Assembly (NCBI GenBank): GCA_947000775.1
Contig: CAMQGK010000171.1
Coordinates: 62,001 to 126,000, forward strand
Direction of reading: 5' to 3'
DNA: 64,000 nt
DNA from: Pterois miles
Lineage: Eukaryota; Chordata; Actinopteri; Perciformes; Scorpaenidae
The notes under the pieces are model-generated. The model had not been told where the DNA came from. It searched no databases and saw nothing but the letters and a program-made list of their open reading frames with translations. Positions 14,296 through 27,100 of this stretch are shown one piece after another; the stretch's first letter is position 1, and every line of letters starts with the position of its first letter. Position numbers and translations under genes: made by a program.

Positions 14296-17200
14296 GTACC
14301 GTCAGTGAAGCTGAAATGGACTGTTCAAGCATGTTTGCTGACTTGGGTGAAGAAGTGGCCTCTTCCACCTCTGGCAGGTCAACCATTCCCTCCCCCAGGT
14401 AGAGACTCACTGGGCTGACGTGGACACACAGCTAAAGAAAAAACAAGGAAGTACACAGTACGTAGTTATTTTGTGTGTATAGATCCAAGTATAAATACTG
14501 TATATATCAATACAGTAGAAACTACAGTATATTGCAGTGCCCACACCATGGTCACATAAAGATATATCTAGGTCAGACAGACCCATAGTTAGGAATGAAC
14601 TCATAACTAACCTGAATCAAAAGTATTAACGCTGAGGTTGGTAACTTATAAATATAATATATAATATAATAGAAAAGTTATTTTCATATTATAATTATCA
14701 CCTCATGCTTATATGCCTCTGCTGACCAGTCAAGTTGCAGTTTACATCCATGACTGTTCAAATGTCATCGCTTTTTCCATGTGTGAAATTGCCATAATTA
14801 GCATATGAATTCTTGAATAACAATAATTTGACCAAATCCGTTCATTCTTAGTGGACGTTTGTCAGAGAAATTCCCTCCAGACTTTTCAGAGATATCACCT
14901 TCATGAGAATGGTATGAACAGACATTTGTACTTCAGCCCGAACACATATGACGCTGAGGCATAAAAAATGTCATTATATCCAGACAGTAGATCTGCACGA
15001 GATCTGCAAGATTTTACAATAACTTAATGTTTTCAGAGGCATCTTGTAGTCACTGTTTAGCTGTAAAATGAGAAAGTTTGTGACCTGGCAGCAGTGTTGA
15101 AATCAGTTGAGGAAATACCAAGCACCGCACAGCAGCCAGAGCACAGCCAATAGGAACGCTTTCTATCTCTGAATTAACCTGTGATTGGTCAAAATCTTCT
15201 CTCACAGGCTAGATTTTTTTTAAAGTCATGAGCATCTGAATTACAATATGCTGGAAGGTTATTATGGACTTCTTGCCCAATGATGGCAAAAATAGTGCTG
15301 CTGTCATACTAGCTTGTCATGAAGGAGGCTAAATAATGATCCAAATTTAAGTTAAACTTTAGCAAGGAAAAACTGGCAGGCCCATTTTCAGGTCAAGGGA
15401 AAATGGGCCTGCCAGTTTTTCCTTTCTGTGGGTACCCACAAGTCTCCCCTTTACAGACATGCCCACTTCATTATAATCACATGCAGTTTGGGCCAAGTCA
15501 TAGTCAAGTCAGCACACTGACAGCTGTTGTTGCCTGCTGGGCTGCAGTTTGCCATGTTATGATTTGAGCATATTTTTTATGTTAAATGCAGTACCTGTGA
15601 GGGTTTCTTGACAATATTAGTCATTGCTTTGTGCTGTTAATTGAGTTCCAATACAAAAACACATACAAGCATATTTGCCCACTCCCATGTTGATAGGAGT
15701 ATTAAATATTTTTGAACTGACAAAAAATGTGAGATTCATTTGCGATTAATCACAATTAAATATTTTTTGACAGCCCATATATACTGTGTTGACATTTGAG
15801 GTGTGCTGGTATAGCTTTGATATATTGTCAAAGACACCTGACAGTCAATAACAAACTGGTATTTATCATGACCATGGTAGAAATAATGTGTCTGTGTTGT
15901 GTGGCTTACTGCTGCACTGGCTGTCGGGCTGCAGGCTGTCCCGTGGCCCTGGCTCTGCAGGACTTCGTGGATGTAGATGTCGATATCAGTATGTGTGTCA
16001 CACAGGTAGAGCTGAAGCACATCTCCAGTGTAGCACTCCAAAGCGCCCACCAGAGCGCGATCAGAGCACAGCTTCTGGAAAGAAGCCCTAGCCTCTGCAG
16101 TCCAGCTGCCCTGCAAGAGGAAAACCACAACACACTTATTCATAAAACTACATGTAACAGTAACTGTGAATATATTGTTAAATATGCTATCAGACTCACA
16201 GTAGTTGGTTTAATTCCAGCAAGTGATGATGGAACTGCTTGTGCCGGAAGAACTGAATAACATGACCTGAGGAAACAGAGATGAACAGTCGAGAGCACAG
16301 TAAAAACCAGACACCAATCAGCTGAGTAGAGTAGCAGTGGTGGTAGAACTAGTTGCATTTTTTAACTGCTAAAAAATATTTGAGATGCCCTTACTTGAGG
16401 AACTTGAGGTTGGCCCGCTGTACCACTAGCATATCACCAAAGTCGACAAAATACACCTCAACCTGAGTGGGGCTGATGATCTGATGGATCACAACCCGGT
16501 AGAACCATATTCCTTTGGGTGAAATGCAGCAGACTTGACCCCGTCGGACATATTGCTCAGGAAGACGGTAACGCTCTGATACCTCAGGACGTTTGTAACA
16601 TCGTCTGGGGGAGACAGAGGAAGACAGTAAAAGGTGTTAGGTATCTTATTCAGCGTCTTTTCACCTCCTTTTACTAGCTGTCTTAAAGGGAGTCTATCTG
16701 TCTGCTCTCTTAGAGGAACACATTTAAAAGATGTACACAATAAGGAAATAGTTATATTTATATATTAATTTTTCTTATCTTATGTTGGTCAAGCTAAACA
16801 ACTAAGTTTATTTTGGTTAATGTAATGATGAACCCCACTGAGAAAATATACAGATTAGGGCTGTCCAAGCTAACGTGATTTTTAATCAACCTCTTAAAAA
16901 TGCAGCGGGCCACCATCAGGCCCGGCCGCTATTCTATCTGTCGAAGGTGGTAGTGGGCTCACCCTTGTGGGTGAAGATCCTGGCATCATATGAAACTAAA
17001 AAAACCTAAGGAATCAATTGATACCGAGCATGTCACACTAGCTTGCAGAGGAGGACGCTAAATGACACTCCAAATTTACACTAAATTTTGGTGAGCAAAA
17101 ACTGGCAGGACCATTTTCAAAGGGGTCCTTTCACCTCAAAACATGCAAACAAAAATAGGTTTTGTGGGGACTCACGAGTCTCCCCTTTACAAACATGCCC

Positions 17201-20200
17201 ACTTTATGATAATCACATGCAGTTTGGGGAAAGTCGTAGTCAAGTCAGCACACTGACACACAGCTGTTGTTGCCTGTTGGGCTGCAGTTTGCCATGTTAT
17301 GATTTAAGTATATTTTTTATGCTAGCAATATGGTTCAACAGAGTGAGAGTGTGCCAGGAATGATGCAAATGTAAATATAGAAAGACATTATGCATTATGT
17401 TACTGATTACACTGTAATTCCAAAGAGGATCCCTAATATTACAAAAGGTACAGAAAGTGTTAGCACATCATCTTTTGACTAAGCTGCCACTAACATGTCC
17501 ACCACCTCATCTCAAACATCATGTCCTCCAAAGCTTGGGCCTCCTCACTCTCGCTGAAGTGGATGTAGAATTGTCCAGGCGACTCCATCTGTTCCACCAG
17601 GACTCCTACCAGCTCTCGAGCACTGTGACGTGTCGGTGGCTTAAGGCGCTGACTCTGCAGGGCATCCAGGGGCACTGAAGCGTTGCAATGCATCTGAATG
17701 GCAGGGTACATCCAAGACATCTACAGGAGGACACGTAAAAAGCAAAGTGAGAGTGGTGAGCGGTACACAGTGCTGTTACTGTATGATCAGTATTATTCTA
17801 CAGCACATTTAATAAGTAGTAACAGGTTCTCTCTTACTAAAAAAATATTCTTAGAGGCAAGTAATATAAAACAACATGATGAAAAAGATAGAAAAGCTTA
17901 ACCGTTTCCTGGGTCTTGCAATTGTTTGCGGTCTCTAGCTCCTCACTGTCATCATCTGCTGTGATATTATCGTTGTCTCCTTCCAGCTTGCCTTCCCAAG
18001 GAGACTCTCCACAATTGAAATAGTGGCTCAGCTTCTGACTGTCACCAAAACTCTCAGTCACCTTTGAGTCTACAAAATAAAGAGAAATACATTTCCTGTT
18101 GAGTTGAAAGCCACTGTTCTACAAGAATGCATTGCCAAATGATCAGAAACAAACAGACTGGTGTCCTAGTGAGACACTGGTAATAAATAATACAATGAGG
18201 AAAAAGAGGGGGTACTAATCCAATCTCAAGACTGGTATCGGAGCACATACACACCTGTTTGTGTATCTTCACTGTCCTGTACGTCCATGACTATCCAGTG
18301 TTGTCCACTGTCACTCACTACAGGTTTCAGGTAGAAGGTGTCACTCATGGCACTGACCAGTTCTGTAACACTGACAAAGCCACTCTGTAGCAGCGGAAAG
18401 TCCTCACCAAAAAGCCTCTGAGGAGCAAAAAACATATTTCAGTATTATCTGAACTGAAGAAGAGCTTAGTTGCTTGCTCGCTTGTTAATCGCTATTCGGG
18501 GCAGGTAGGTTAAATGTGAGTGAGTGACTGTCTAGATCAGTAATGTGATGAACAAAGCAAGAAAAAAAAAAAACATAACAGTGAAGCCAATGATTTTTAT
18601 TTAACTGGATGTGGAATGACTGAAGCAAGTTCCTCAAATGAATGAGTTCTTATACTCCCGACCCCATGACTAAGTATGGATAATGTGCAGCGAGCCGGTC
18701 ATTGTTGTGAAATAAACCCCAACAGGACAATACGGCACCCTGAAGGAATTATTGGGAATACACAACAATGACCTGCATACTGTACATTATCCCACTTATT
18801 ACATGGCTACTTACTTAAGAAATCAATAATTCAACACAAAAATAGTCCACTGGACTCTTGATATCAGAACTGCGCCCATAGCAACGGTCTGTTATACATA
18901 GCAACGGCCTGCTATAAAGAAATAACAGACCATAGACAACATCATGATTGACCAATCAGAATCGAGTATTCAACAAAACTGTGTAATAATATGTCTTAAA
19001 CTCTCATGTGACGCTATGAGGGTGAACAGGGGAACTCCATGTTTTGTTTACCTTGTACTCATCAGGCAGATCGTGCACAGATAATCCACCACTGGTCTGA
19101 CCTACAACCTGCAGAGAGTGATGAACGTAAGAATTACAAGACTTGTGTAACCACGGTCCTGGTTACGCTCTGCACTAAAATAAGTCTTGTCATGAAAAGC
19201 AAAGCATGTTTGAGGTTTTTAGTCACTACCATGTATAAGTTAAACAGAGTGTAAATTGAATTTCCCCACTGTGGGACTAATAAAGGTAGATCTTCTTCTT
19301 CTTCTTCTAGACACACTAACGCATCTGGTTATAATCTAGTAGAAAGTCTGACCTTTCGTAGCTTGTCCTTCAGCTCCTGACTGATGGTGCCAGCGACTCC
19401 ATTCTCCAGGATTCGCTGACGAAGCTCCTCCTCCAGCTGAAGGAGAATTTAAGTAGAAAAATAATTGTACTTCAAGTAAATAACTGCAGGCAAATCTTTT
19501 ACCCACAACCCCTAGTTCAGTGATATTGTATTTGTCTTGCTCTAAGCAACACGATGCCGGTACTACGCTTTCTTACCTTGAAGACACGTTTCTGGAAGAG
19601 CCCACCTTCCTCACCGAGCTCTGGATCCCCTTCCTGGTTCTTCTCAACAATCTGTGGCTTGTTACTGACAGTTGCTGACTCTTTATAAACAGGGCCCAAG
19701 GCAGTCTCAGTAACACACTGGTTCAGAGGACTCTGCTTCACTGGAACTTTAGCTGGAGTAAAACACAAAACGTATCTTAAAAAATAAAACTAGTGCCAAA
19801 GATAACAAAAACACTGCAAAATATGAGGATCCCCTGCTCATTGCTTTTCTGTGCAAAACTCTGAGTTAGTTTGGGATTACTGTCATAATAAGCCCATTAT
19901 CATTTAGCCAATCCATGTATTTTGGGCAGATTTGAAGCTATCCAAACACAAATAAAGCCAAGTCTAAATGCAACCAAAAGACACTACATATGAATTGCTT
20001 TTAAGGACACACTCTAGCAAAATGTTCACAATGTGTGAATGCATCACCTGGGGGTGTTACTGGTGTTTGACTTCTGATGTCTGGCCCTTTGGATGCTGAT
20101 GCTTCAGTTACAGACAATTGGGACCTTATGAGTCCAGTCCTCCTTGTTGAGCTGGTAGGTATGAGCAGCGGCCTGGGCAGCAAATGTTCCCTCAGGGTAA

Positions 20201-21053
20201 GAACTGAGCCCAGCCTGCCCTGCTGGATAAGGACCAGGTCCCCGACTGCCTCCAACATCTCTCCAGTGTAGTAGAAGCCGTAGTTCTGGACACGCAGCGG
20301 ATGGCCAAAGCAGCGCAGGAAGCTGGACTCCAGGTCAGACAACCTAAGTGGACCCTGAGAGAGCGACCACATTGTTACTTGAAATATTTTGCAACAACAG
20401 AGCTACATGACAGTTTAGACATTAAGGGGCTAGAAAAAGCAAAATTTCACAGGGCACCTTCATGTCATACCTGGGAAAGCAGAATGCGAAGCTGTGCCCT
20501 CAGCTGGGCAGGGACAGCTGGAGGAGCACAACCTCTTCTGGGAAGAACCACAGCAGAGGGGGACTGATGACAATAGCGGGGCGAGAAGTAGCTGACACCT
20601 CCTCCCCTCCTGAACTTCTTGTTGGACTTAGGCATGCGCTGCTTAGCTACTAGCTCCTCGATGTTTCGGGTGGACTCGTCACCAACAGCTATGATGGTGG
20701 ACATATAAAAGGTGACAGTATGAATTATTAAGAACTTGTTCAGTACGTGTTTGATAGGCAGATGTAAAAGTGATCAAACACATGCTCAAATGAAAAAAAA
20801 AAAGGCTACCCTGTAAAATTGTGCTGCCATCCACCCTGAAGTTAACCGACACCACATCAGGCATCTCCTTCACCATATCCATGATGTGTCTGAAGCCCAG
20901 GAGTTTCAGGGGAATGGGATGACCCAACATGGTGACGTAGTCTCGCCTGAGCTGATCAGGGTCCAAGCCAAACTTCGATGATATGAGCAAGGAACGAACA
21001 TCCTTCTTCAGCTTTGCTAAAACGTCTTCCTGGTTCATCTTACCTGCTGACAT
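11529..21053 (-). CDS. tdrd5: Tudor domain-containing protein 5
   Basis: This is a germ-granule protein that in mammals is needed for retrotransposon silencing and spermatid development. I assembled 16 coding exons (transcript order): 20810-21053, 20471-20688, 20048-20354, 19577-19752, 19353-19436, 19052-19108, 18255-18417, 17903-18069, 17506-17720, 16395-16604, 16200-16266, 15910-16110, 14300-14431, 12372-12428, 11784-11969, 11529-11648. They total 2604 nt and encode 867 residues (human is about 981). Domains: LOTUS1 at about 6-80 (LKKDVRSLLISSKFGL, LLGFRHIMDMV), LOTUS2 at about 138-215, LOTUS3 at about 316-410 (TISQELKDKL), extended Tudor at about 475-705 with core VCCISPKGIWFYRV..VEVYFVDFGD. 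The start MSAGK lies at a splice acceptor; MNQED, five codons later, is an alternative. All junctions are GT-AG and phase-consistent. It lies head to head with nphs2, as in human. Confidence 0.93.
14236..14294. repeat. (GT)n microsatellite beside a tdrd5 splice donor
   Basis: A pure dinucleotide run inside a tdrd5 intron. On the coding (minus) strand it is (CA)n beginning about six bases after the donor GTACAA of exon 14300-14431. Confidence 0.95.
15240..15777 (+). mobile_element. hAT-like MITE, copy 1, 3' part with hairpin
   Basis: It shares with copy 2 (16856-17330) the phrases AGTCTCCCCTTTACA, ATAATCACATGCAGTTTGG, GTCAAGTCAGCACACTGACA and GCTGCAGTTTGCCATGTTATG. It ends TTGACAGCCCA, the inverse of copy 2's start TAGGGCTGTC. 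A perfect 26-bp inverted repeat (15364-15389 and 15399-15424, 9-base loop) lies where copy 2 has ordinary sequence. No transposase is present. It lies in the tdrd5 intron between exons 14300-14431 and 15910-16110. Confidence 0.75.
16856..17330 (+). mobile_element. hAT-like MITE, copy 2
   Basis: It begins TAGGGCTGTCCAAGCTAACG and carries the shared internal phrases of copy 1. It ends near CATATTTTTTATGC and lacks the terminal AATCACAATTAAAT..GACAGCCC part seen in copy 1, so it is 3'-truncated. The subterminal ATTAATC-type motifs and the GGGCTGTC ends suggest hAT-type mobilisation. This is inference from memory of fish repeats. Confidence 0.65.
19228..19309 (+). repeat. SINE/LINE 3' tail fragment
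   Basis: Only the 3' end of the copy A SINE family is present (CAGAGTGTAAATTGAATTTCCCCACTGTGGGACTAATAAAGG then (CTT)n). It lies in the tdrd5 intron between exons 19052-19108 and 19353-19436. A 5'-truncated insertion is the simplest explanation. Confidence 0.75.
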
Positions 21054-21244
21054 CTGGAGAGCACACAAGAGGACACATGGAACAAAAGATACTGTACATC
21101 CTGAACCAAAGTGGGTGGTTGGAAGTGCAGCAGAGTAGAGTACACAATGCCAAAATAAAGATAGAAATGCTGGAGTATTAATTGCTTTGAATCTGCCAAA
21201 ATATCTTGAATTACCTTTTTTACACAATGTCATATGGTCAAATT

Positions 21245-22020
21245 TTGCATTTAGATTATGCTGACCAGATGTCACTGTTGTCCGGGACTGTCCCTGTTTC
21301 AAGCTGGATATCTGTAAAACACTCAAATGTCCCAGTTTTTAACAGTCACTAACAAATTGTCCTGGTTTGCATCATAACTAAAGTAGCAATAATATTATAC
21401 TTACATAGACATTTATCATGTTCCACTCATTAAAAATCTATGCGCTCAGGATAAGTGTGAGCCAGCATGGTGCACCCAGCTGCTGTCTAACTAAAGTGAT
21501 GTGGACACTGTCCAGCCACAATTATGCACAGCAGAGCTGCTGGTGTCATTTTGATTAATTATTCTTGTTATTACCGTTCCTGTCACTTTCACCTGGTGTC
21601 TCCATCCTGACCAAAATGTTGCCTGAGCTCCACATTTTTAATTATCATAGGCTACAGGTAGATGTGTGGCTATGGTGACCAACATGATGTGACAGACTGC
21701 TCAGTTTCAAAACAAATGATTTCCGTGCCAAGGGTCAGACACCAATACGTTTCCTCTGAGAAAAACTCCCCACAGGAGGGGACAGCCCTGTAATTATATG
21801 GGTTAAAGTGGTGAATGTGATAACTCACGATTGGCACAGCCTCTAATCCACCTACCTATAACAATGTCTTCTTTCTGATCCCACCCCGTGCTCACATGCG
21901 CCACAGGTGCGCAAAGTTAGCCATCCTGCATAGTGCCTGCATATTAATATATGTGCGTGCATGAGCGATACACTTAAGGGTCCCGGTTTGAGGGTTTGAA
22001 AGGATGGTCACTCTAACTTA
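21245..22020. mobile_element. candidate nonautonomous DNA transposon in tdrd5 intron 1
   Basis: The block is bounded by TGCTGACCAGATGTC on the left and GGATGGTCACTCT on the right, which are roughly inverted. It contains CCGGGACTGTCCCTG and GGGTCCCGGTTTG, which also mirror each other loosely. This resembles old hAT-type elements with GGTGACC ends. The boundaries are approximate. Confidence 0.35.
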
Positions 22021-22438
22021 GATTCATCTAAAAAACAAAAGATAATAATGTCATAAAACGATGGCAGTTCAGGTCATGGCGTAAAATCGCACAAATTTGT
22101 TTTCGGCCATGTTTAACGTGACCTTACACTTGTTACAGCAGTGGCATGCTATATGCTCATTACAGGTCCAATAAACCTGCTTGAGGTAACGTTCACACAC
22201 CTGCATTATCAGCACGGCTACTAGCTAGCTAGTTAAGCTCCCTTTGCTCTGCAGACACAACCACCGAATGCACTCGACTCATGTAGCTACAAGTTAAATA
22301 AAGTGAGCGTTAGCCTCCAACTTGCACACCAAAAAACCTCTGCAATTTTAAATTAATTCGCTATTTACCAATATCTCTAAATGCAGAAACGGACCAGAAT
22401 AGCCCTGTTTCATATTGTTACTGTGGACACTAACTTAC

Positions 22439-22560
22439 CAAGTCTTTTGTACCGCATCCCCCCACGACACTGGACCTTTGCTTTCTTTCGTCCCACACCT
22501 GTTGCTAACAGACCACCATACACGTTGTTAGCAGCGCGAAGGTAACGTTACAAACAAGAA
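22439..22560 (-). promoter_or_regulatory. tdrd5: tdrd5 noncoding first exon and promoter
   Basis: On the minus strand a strong donor, ACTTG|GTAAGTTAG, ends at 22439 and would join to the acceptor CTCTCCAG directly before the tdrd5 ATG. The start site is unknown but probably lies near 22500-22560. An upstream ATG (complement of 22455-22457) lies in this exon. No TATA box is evident. Confidence 0.5.
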
Positions 22561-24199
22561 GAACAAAAAGCACCTTGCGATTTGTTGACAACAAGTAACG
22601 CTTACTTATATATGTACCAAAAACCTCTGCTCAAATATAGCTTGTAATAAATAAAAAACAATGCCCTTTCTTCCTGGTAGCTACTTAGCTAACCACAGCA
22701 CTGCGCGCTAACACAGATCGTTTATTGTAAGAAAGATGATGACTAGTTCAAAAAAAGACAAGCCCGAAAGTCATTTAAGCTTCGTTGGCACACTAGCTTC
22801 TTTTCTGAACACTGAAGTAATAGTGTGTATTAAGACGGAGGCTAACAATGTATTTTCAAGCCTCAATATACAGGCCTCAAATAGATTAAAAAAAAATAAA
22901 ATTTTACTGCTGTATCCACTGGAGAAGCAGCAGCGCCCTCTGGTGTTTGTAAAGGGAAGTGAAGAGGTATTTTGGGAAAACTTATTTAAATTCCAATTTA
23001 TATTATTTAAATTATACACCGGTATGTAAGTGGGGTTGTATGTATCTATGTGTAGACTATGTCTTTAACATTATTTGTATGTGCACTGCAAATAAGTAAA
23101 ATAAATGACTGAATGTGGTTAAATGTGGTTGATTCCCCAGAGCACCTGGTGTCTAAATATCAGGACAATGTTCCTTACTTTCAATAGTCAAATTTATCTT
23201 TAAATAATAAAAATGATCATTTATTTAATTTGATTCAAGTGCCATATTTACTCACACATTTGGCCCTGGATGTTTGACCACCCAACAGGAACTTAGCCCC
23301 CCTGGTTCAACCAAGGCACTGGATGATCAGAGCTCTTATAGGCACTGGCCCCGTCGCCTGGGTTTGTAGACCTGGTACTTCCATAGCAGAAGAACATCTG
23401 TGGGCCACAGAATTCATTTTCAGTTTAATTAAGGCTCTGTTAGGGAGGATGCTGTGTCTTTTCCTGTAAACAGAGAAATAACTACATCAGCTCTTTGGAA
23501 AGAGGGGGTCTGAGTCTGCACATTCCCAATGAAGACACACTGTGACTCCCTGAGCTCCGCTGAAATGGACCCAGTGATACCAAGATTTAGAGGTATAAAG
23601 ACTTCAATGTAATTTATGTGCATATTTTCTAAGACATGCACTCAACTAGCATCTTCTATACATGATTTAATGGCAAAAAATCAAACGTTACCTTACAGGA
23701 CACTCACCGGCACACACCTTCACCATCTTTCCAAAGCAAAGACATGAATTTAGTGGACCATGTACTGTATCGTATGTACAGTAGATAAACTGGATATTGC
23801 TGAAACAAACTCAAACAAACTCAAACAAAAGAGGCAGATATTTTCTTGCAGATCAAGAAATGAGGACTTATTATTAGTGTATCTTGATGTTTTTCCACAA
23901 TATCTTAAACTTTTCTTTTGGTTTGCTGCTTTGACAACTTATGCCTACTGAAAATCCTGCTGAGAAAAATTCACTGACATGAAATTATTTGACTAACAGG
24001 GATGGTGGAAGGTGGCACTCCCACTGCTGTCCTACTCCCACATCCAAACAGTCAGCCTAATTCACCATCCATGTGCTCTCTCTTTTTTCCAAGGTAGATG
24101 ACAGCACCACCAACTCCAGTTACAGACCTCCAGCCAGAGGAAGCAGTTAACGTCACATTTCTCTGCTTTCACCCAAAAAAGAAAACCATCCACTAACCC
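22561..24199. other. spacer between divergent tdrd5 and nphs2
   Basis: About 1.6 kb with no supported exon. It must hold both promoters. The open frames at 22736-23029 and 22771-23019 are AT-rich, lack a recognisable domain and have no splice partners. Confidence 0.6.
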
Positions 24200-27100
24200 A
24201 TGGAGCAGAAACATCCCAACAGCCATCACTCCTATGCTCCAGAGCCTCCAGCCAGTATGGAGAAGTCCTCCGACGTCCACCCTGGTCTCCCGCCAAGATC
24301 CAGAATGACCCCCAGGAAGGAGAGGGAGAGCAGAGCCTCTGCGCCTCAAAGAAGTCACAGACAAAGGCCATCGAAGGCAGGCCGGGTCCCTGAGACAGTG
24401 AGGACAGACAGGCTGCAGAGGGAGACGACAGAGACACATGAGGTGAAGGTGGAGCAGGACACAGAGGTGAAGGTGAGATCCACTGTGGTGGACATTGACA
24501 GTGTGAGAGAGGATGAGGTCAAGGAGGAGACCCTGGGGCTCCTGGAGGCAGCGGAGCAGGAGGACGGTAAGTCAAAGCCTGGTACATTGTATATGCAGTG
24601 AAATGGTTTTATTTCTATAACAGGTTTTTTGTTTTTCCCAGTTCGATGTTCTCGGGGGGGGGGGGGGGAATGTAATCTTATGACCTGTACTCAGAGATAA
24701 TAAAATAAGCATTTTCTTGGTATTGACAGTATCTTGGTTGGATTTCTTCATACTAAGTACTGTGGATCTCTGCAGGTCTGAAGCGTAGGAACCTGGGAGT
24801 ATTTGAGTGGCTGCTGATGGTCTTCGTCTTGGCTCTGGTTCTCCTCCTCCTCCCTCTCTCCATCTGGTTCTGTGTCAAAGTACGAACTACACAGACCGAA
24901 ATGAAACCAAACACTACACAATAATATACTTTTAAAAAAATGTGTGTAACTTTTTTTTTTTTTTAACAGAAATTATGCAAAGGATTAGTTGAGGAAAAAC
25001 AACTAGACAAATTCAGTTTGTGATGGAGAAGTTAATAAAGGGTGGATAGTTTTATCACTCCTATTTAATCTGAGATGTCTCTGAATGGTGAAAATGCTGT
25101 TTCCATCTTTTCCACTTTGGAAATATTTGGAGCAAATGGTAAGTATTGGGGATTTTTAGCATGAAAATGGGCTAGTTTAGATAGTCAGCATTTTCACCTC
25201 AAGAAATTTTTCAGTTTCTAATCCAATGTCCTAAGAGTTCACAGCCAACACAATAAAAATGTCAATGTCCTAATACTTTCTGACTACTGACTACCACCAA
25301 AAGTTGGTCAGATTGACTTTATTGATTTGTACGTCAAATGGAGATTCATCCGTTAGTGTCTTCCATTGGTCTGTACTGACTGATGTCTGTCATCCTGATT
25401 GGCAGGTAGTGAGGGAGCATGAGAGAGCTGTGATCTTCAGACTGGGTCACCTACTGCGTGGAAGACCCAAAGGACCAGGTTGTCACCAATTACTGTGTTT
25501 CTGAATCTGGTTTCTGGTGAACACAGCTGAATCATGTGAAGTTTGGACACCACAAGTAGTTCAAATGTTTTAGTGATCTGCATGTCATAATTAAAGGAAC
25601 AATGTGTAACATTTCAACAAATCTATTTGCAGGAAGGGAATATAATATTTATAACTACTGTATGTTTTCATCAGTATATAATCACCTGAATTTAAGAATC
25701 TGTGTTTTCATTAGCTTAGAATGAGCCCTTCATATCTCCATAGGGAGCAGGTCCTCTTCACGCTGTCTGCCATCTTGTGCCGCCATGTTTCTACAGTAGC
25801 CCAGAGCGGATAAACCAAACACTGGCTATAGAGAGAGACTTTCATGTTTTTACGTTATCTGAAGGCCACCGTAGTTCGCCGACACACTTATGAAACTGCA
25901 GTAACATGAGCCGCAGAGTGCAAAACTGTATTACCGCCAGTCGTCGTCTGACTTCCTGTTGCTCCTAAAGTGTTATTATGGTAAGAATGGCCTCTGAGAG
26001 AGGCGAACGGCATTACCGTGGTTTTGCGCTTGCCGGCTCACGTTACTGCAGTGTTGGCAAGTGAGGGGTGAGCAGAGGGGTATTCAGTTGGTTGCAATCT
26101 GCAACCACACCACAAGATGCCGCCAAATCCTACACACTGTACCTTTAAATCTCAGAAATCTGTTCTGAGATCAAACCCTTCCCCGTCCTCTCTACAGGCC
26201 TCCTTTTCTACCTCCCACTCGTGGATGTGTGTCACAAGGTCGACATCCGCCTGACGATGCTGAAGGTTCCTCCTCACACGGTACAGAAAAATAAACAAAA
26301 ACACAACTGACATATTCACACTGCATTCACTGGTTACTGCAGTATTTCATAGTCCATAAAGAGATCAGACTTATCTATCACTGGCTGGAAAACCTCAGCA
26401 ACTACTTTCACTAAAGTATCTTCACAGAAGTTTACATTTAAGTGTGATTCCATCTTTGTTACACACAGTGTTTCTCAGCCTTGTCAGATGGTGAGTAAAT
26501 TAAATAATTAACCAGACAGTGACAAGGGTTAACTGCATCATACTGCTAACTTCTCATATGTGTGCCCAGGTGGTGACGAGGGACTTGGTGAGGCCGGAGA
26601 TGAGTGCAGTGTGTTATTACCAGATAGAGAACGTGGCTTTGTGCAGCACGGCTCTGTCTAGTCTGACCACGGTGCTGCAGACTCTGGTCCAGGCGGCAAT
26701 CAGAGACATTGTCGCCCAGCACACACTCAGCTACATCCTGCTGCACAGGAGGAGGATGGGACAGCAGATACAAGCAGCAGTTGACTCCGTTGCTTGCCGC
26801 TGGGGCATCAGGGTGGAGAGAGCAGACATGTAAGGCTGAAGATAACAAACAAAGATCATTTATTGTAATTAACCCCGGTTAGTGTGTTTCATTCACAAAG
26901 CATATTACATCCTGTGGTAGCAATGCATTCTAGAGGTCTGGTGTTGAGGCTCCTCGTGGGTGACCCTTTACGATTGTTGAACACTTGTGCAAAACAGTAG
27001 CTGCAGGAAGAAGCTCTTGGCATGGCCTGGCAGCAGAGCTCGATATTAAATTCTAATGCTTTAAATGGCTAAACCATAAACAGCCCAAAAGAAAAAGAGG

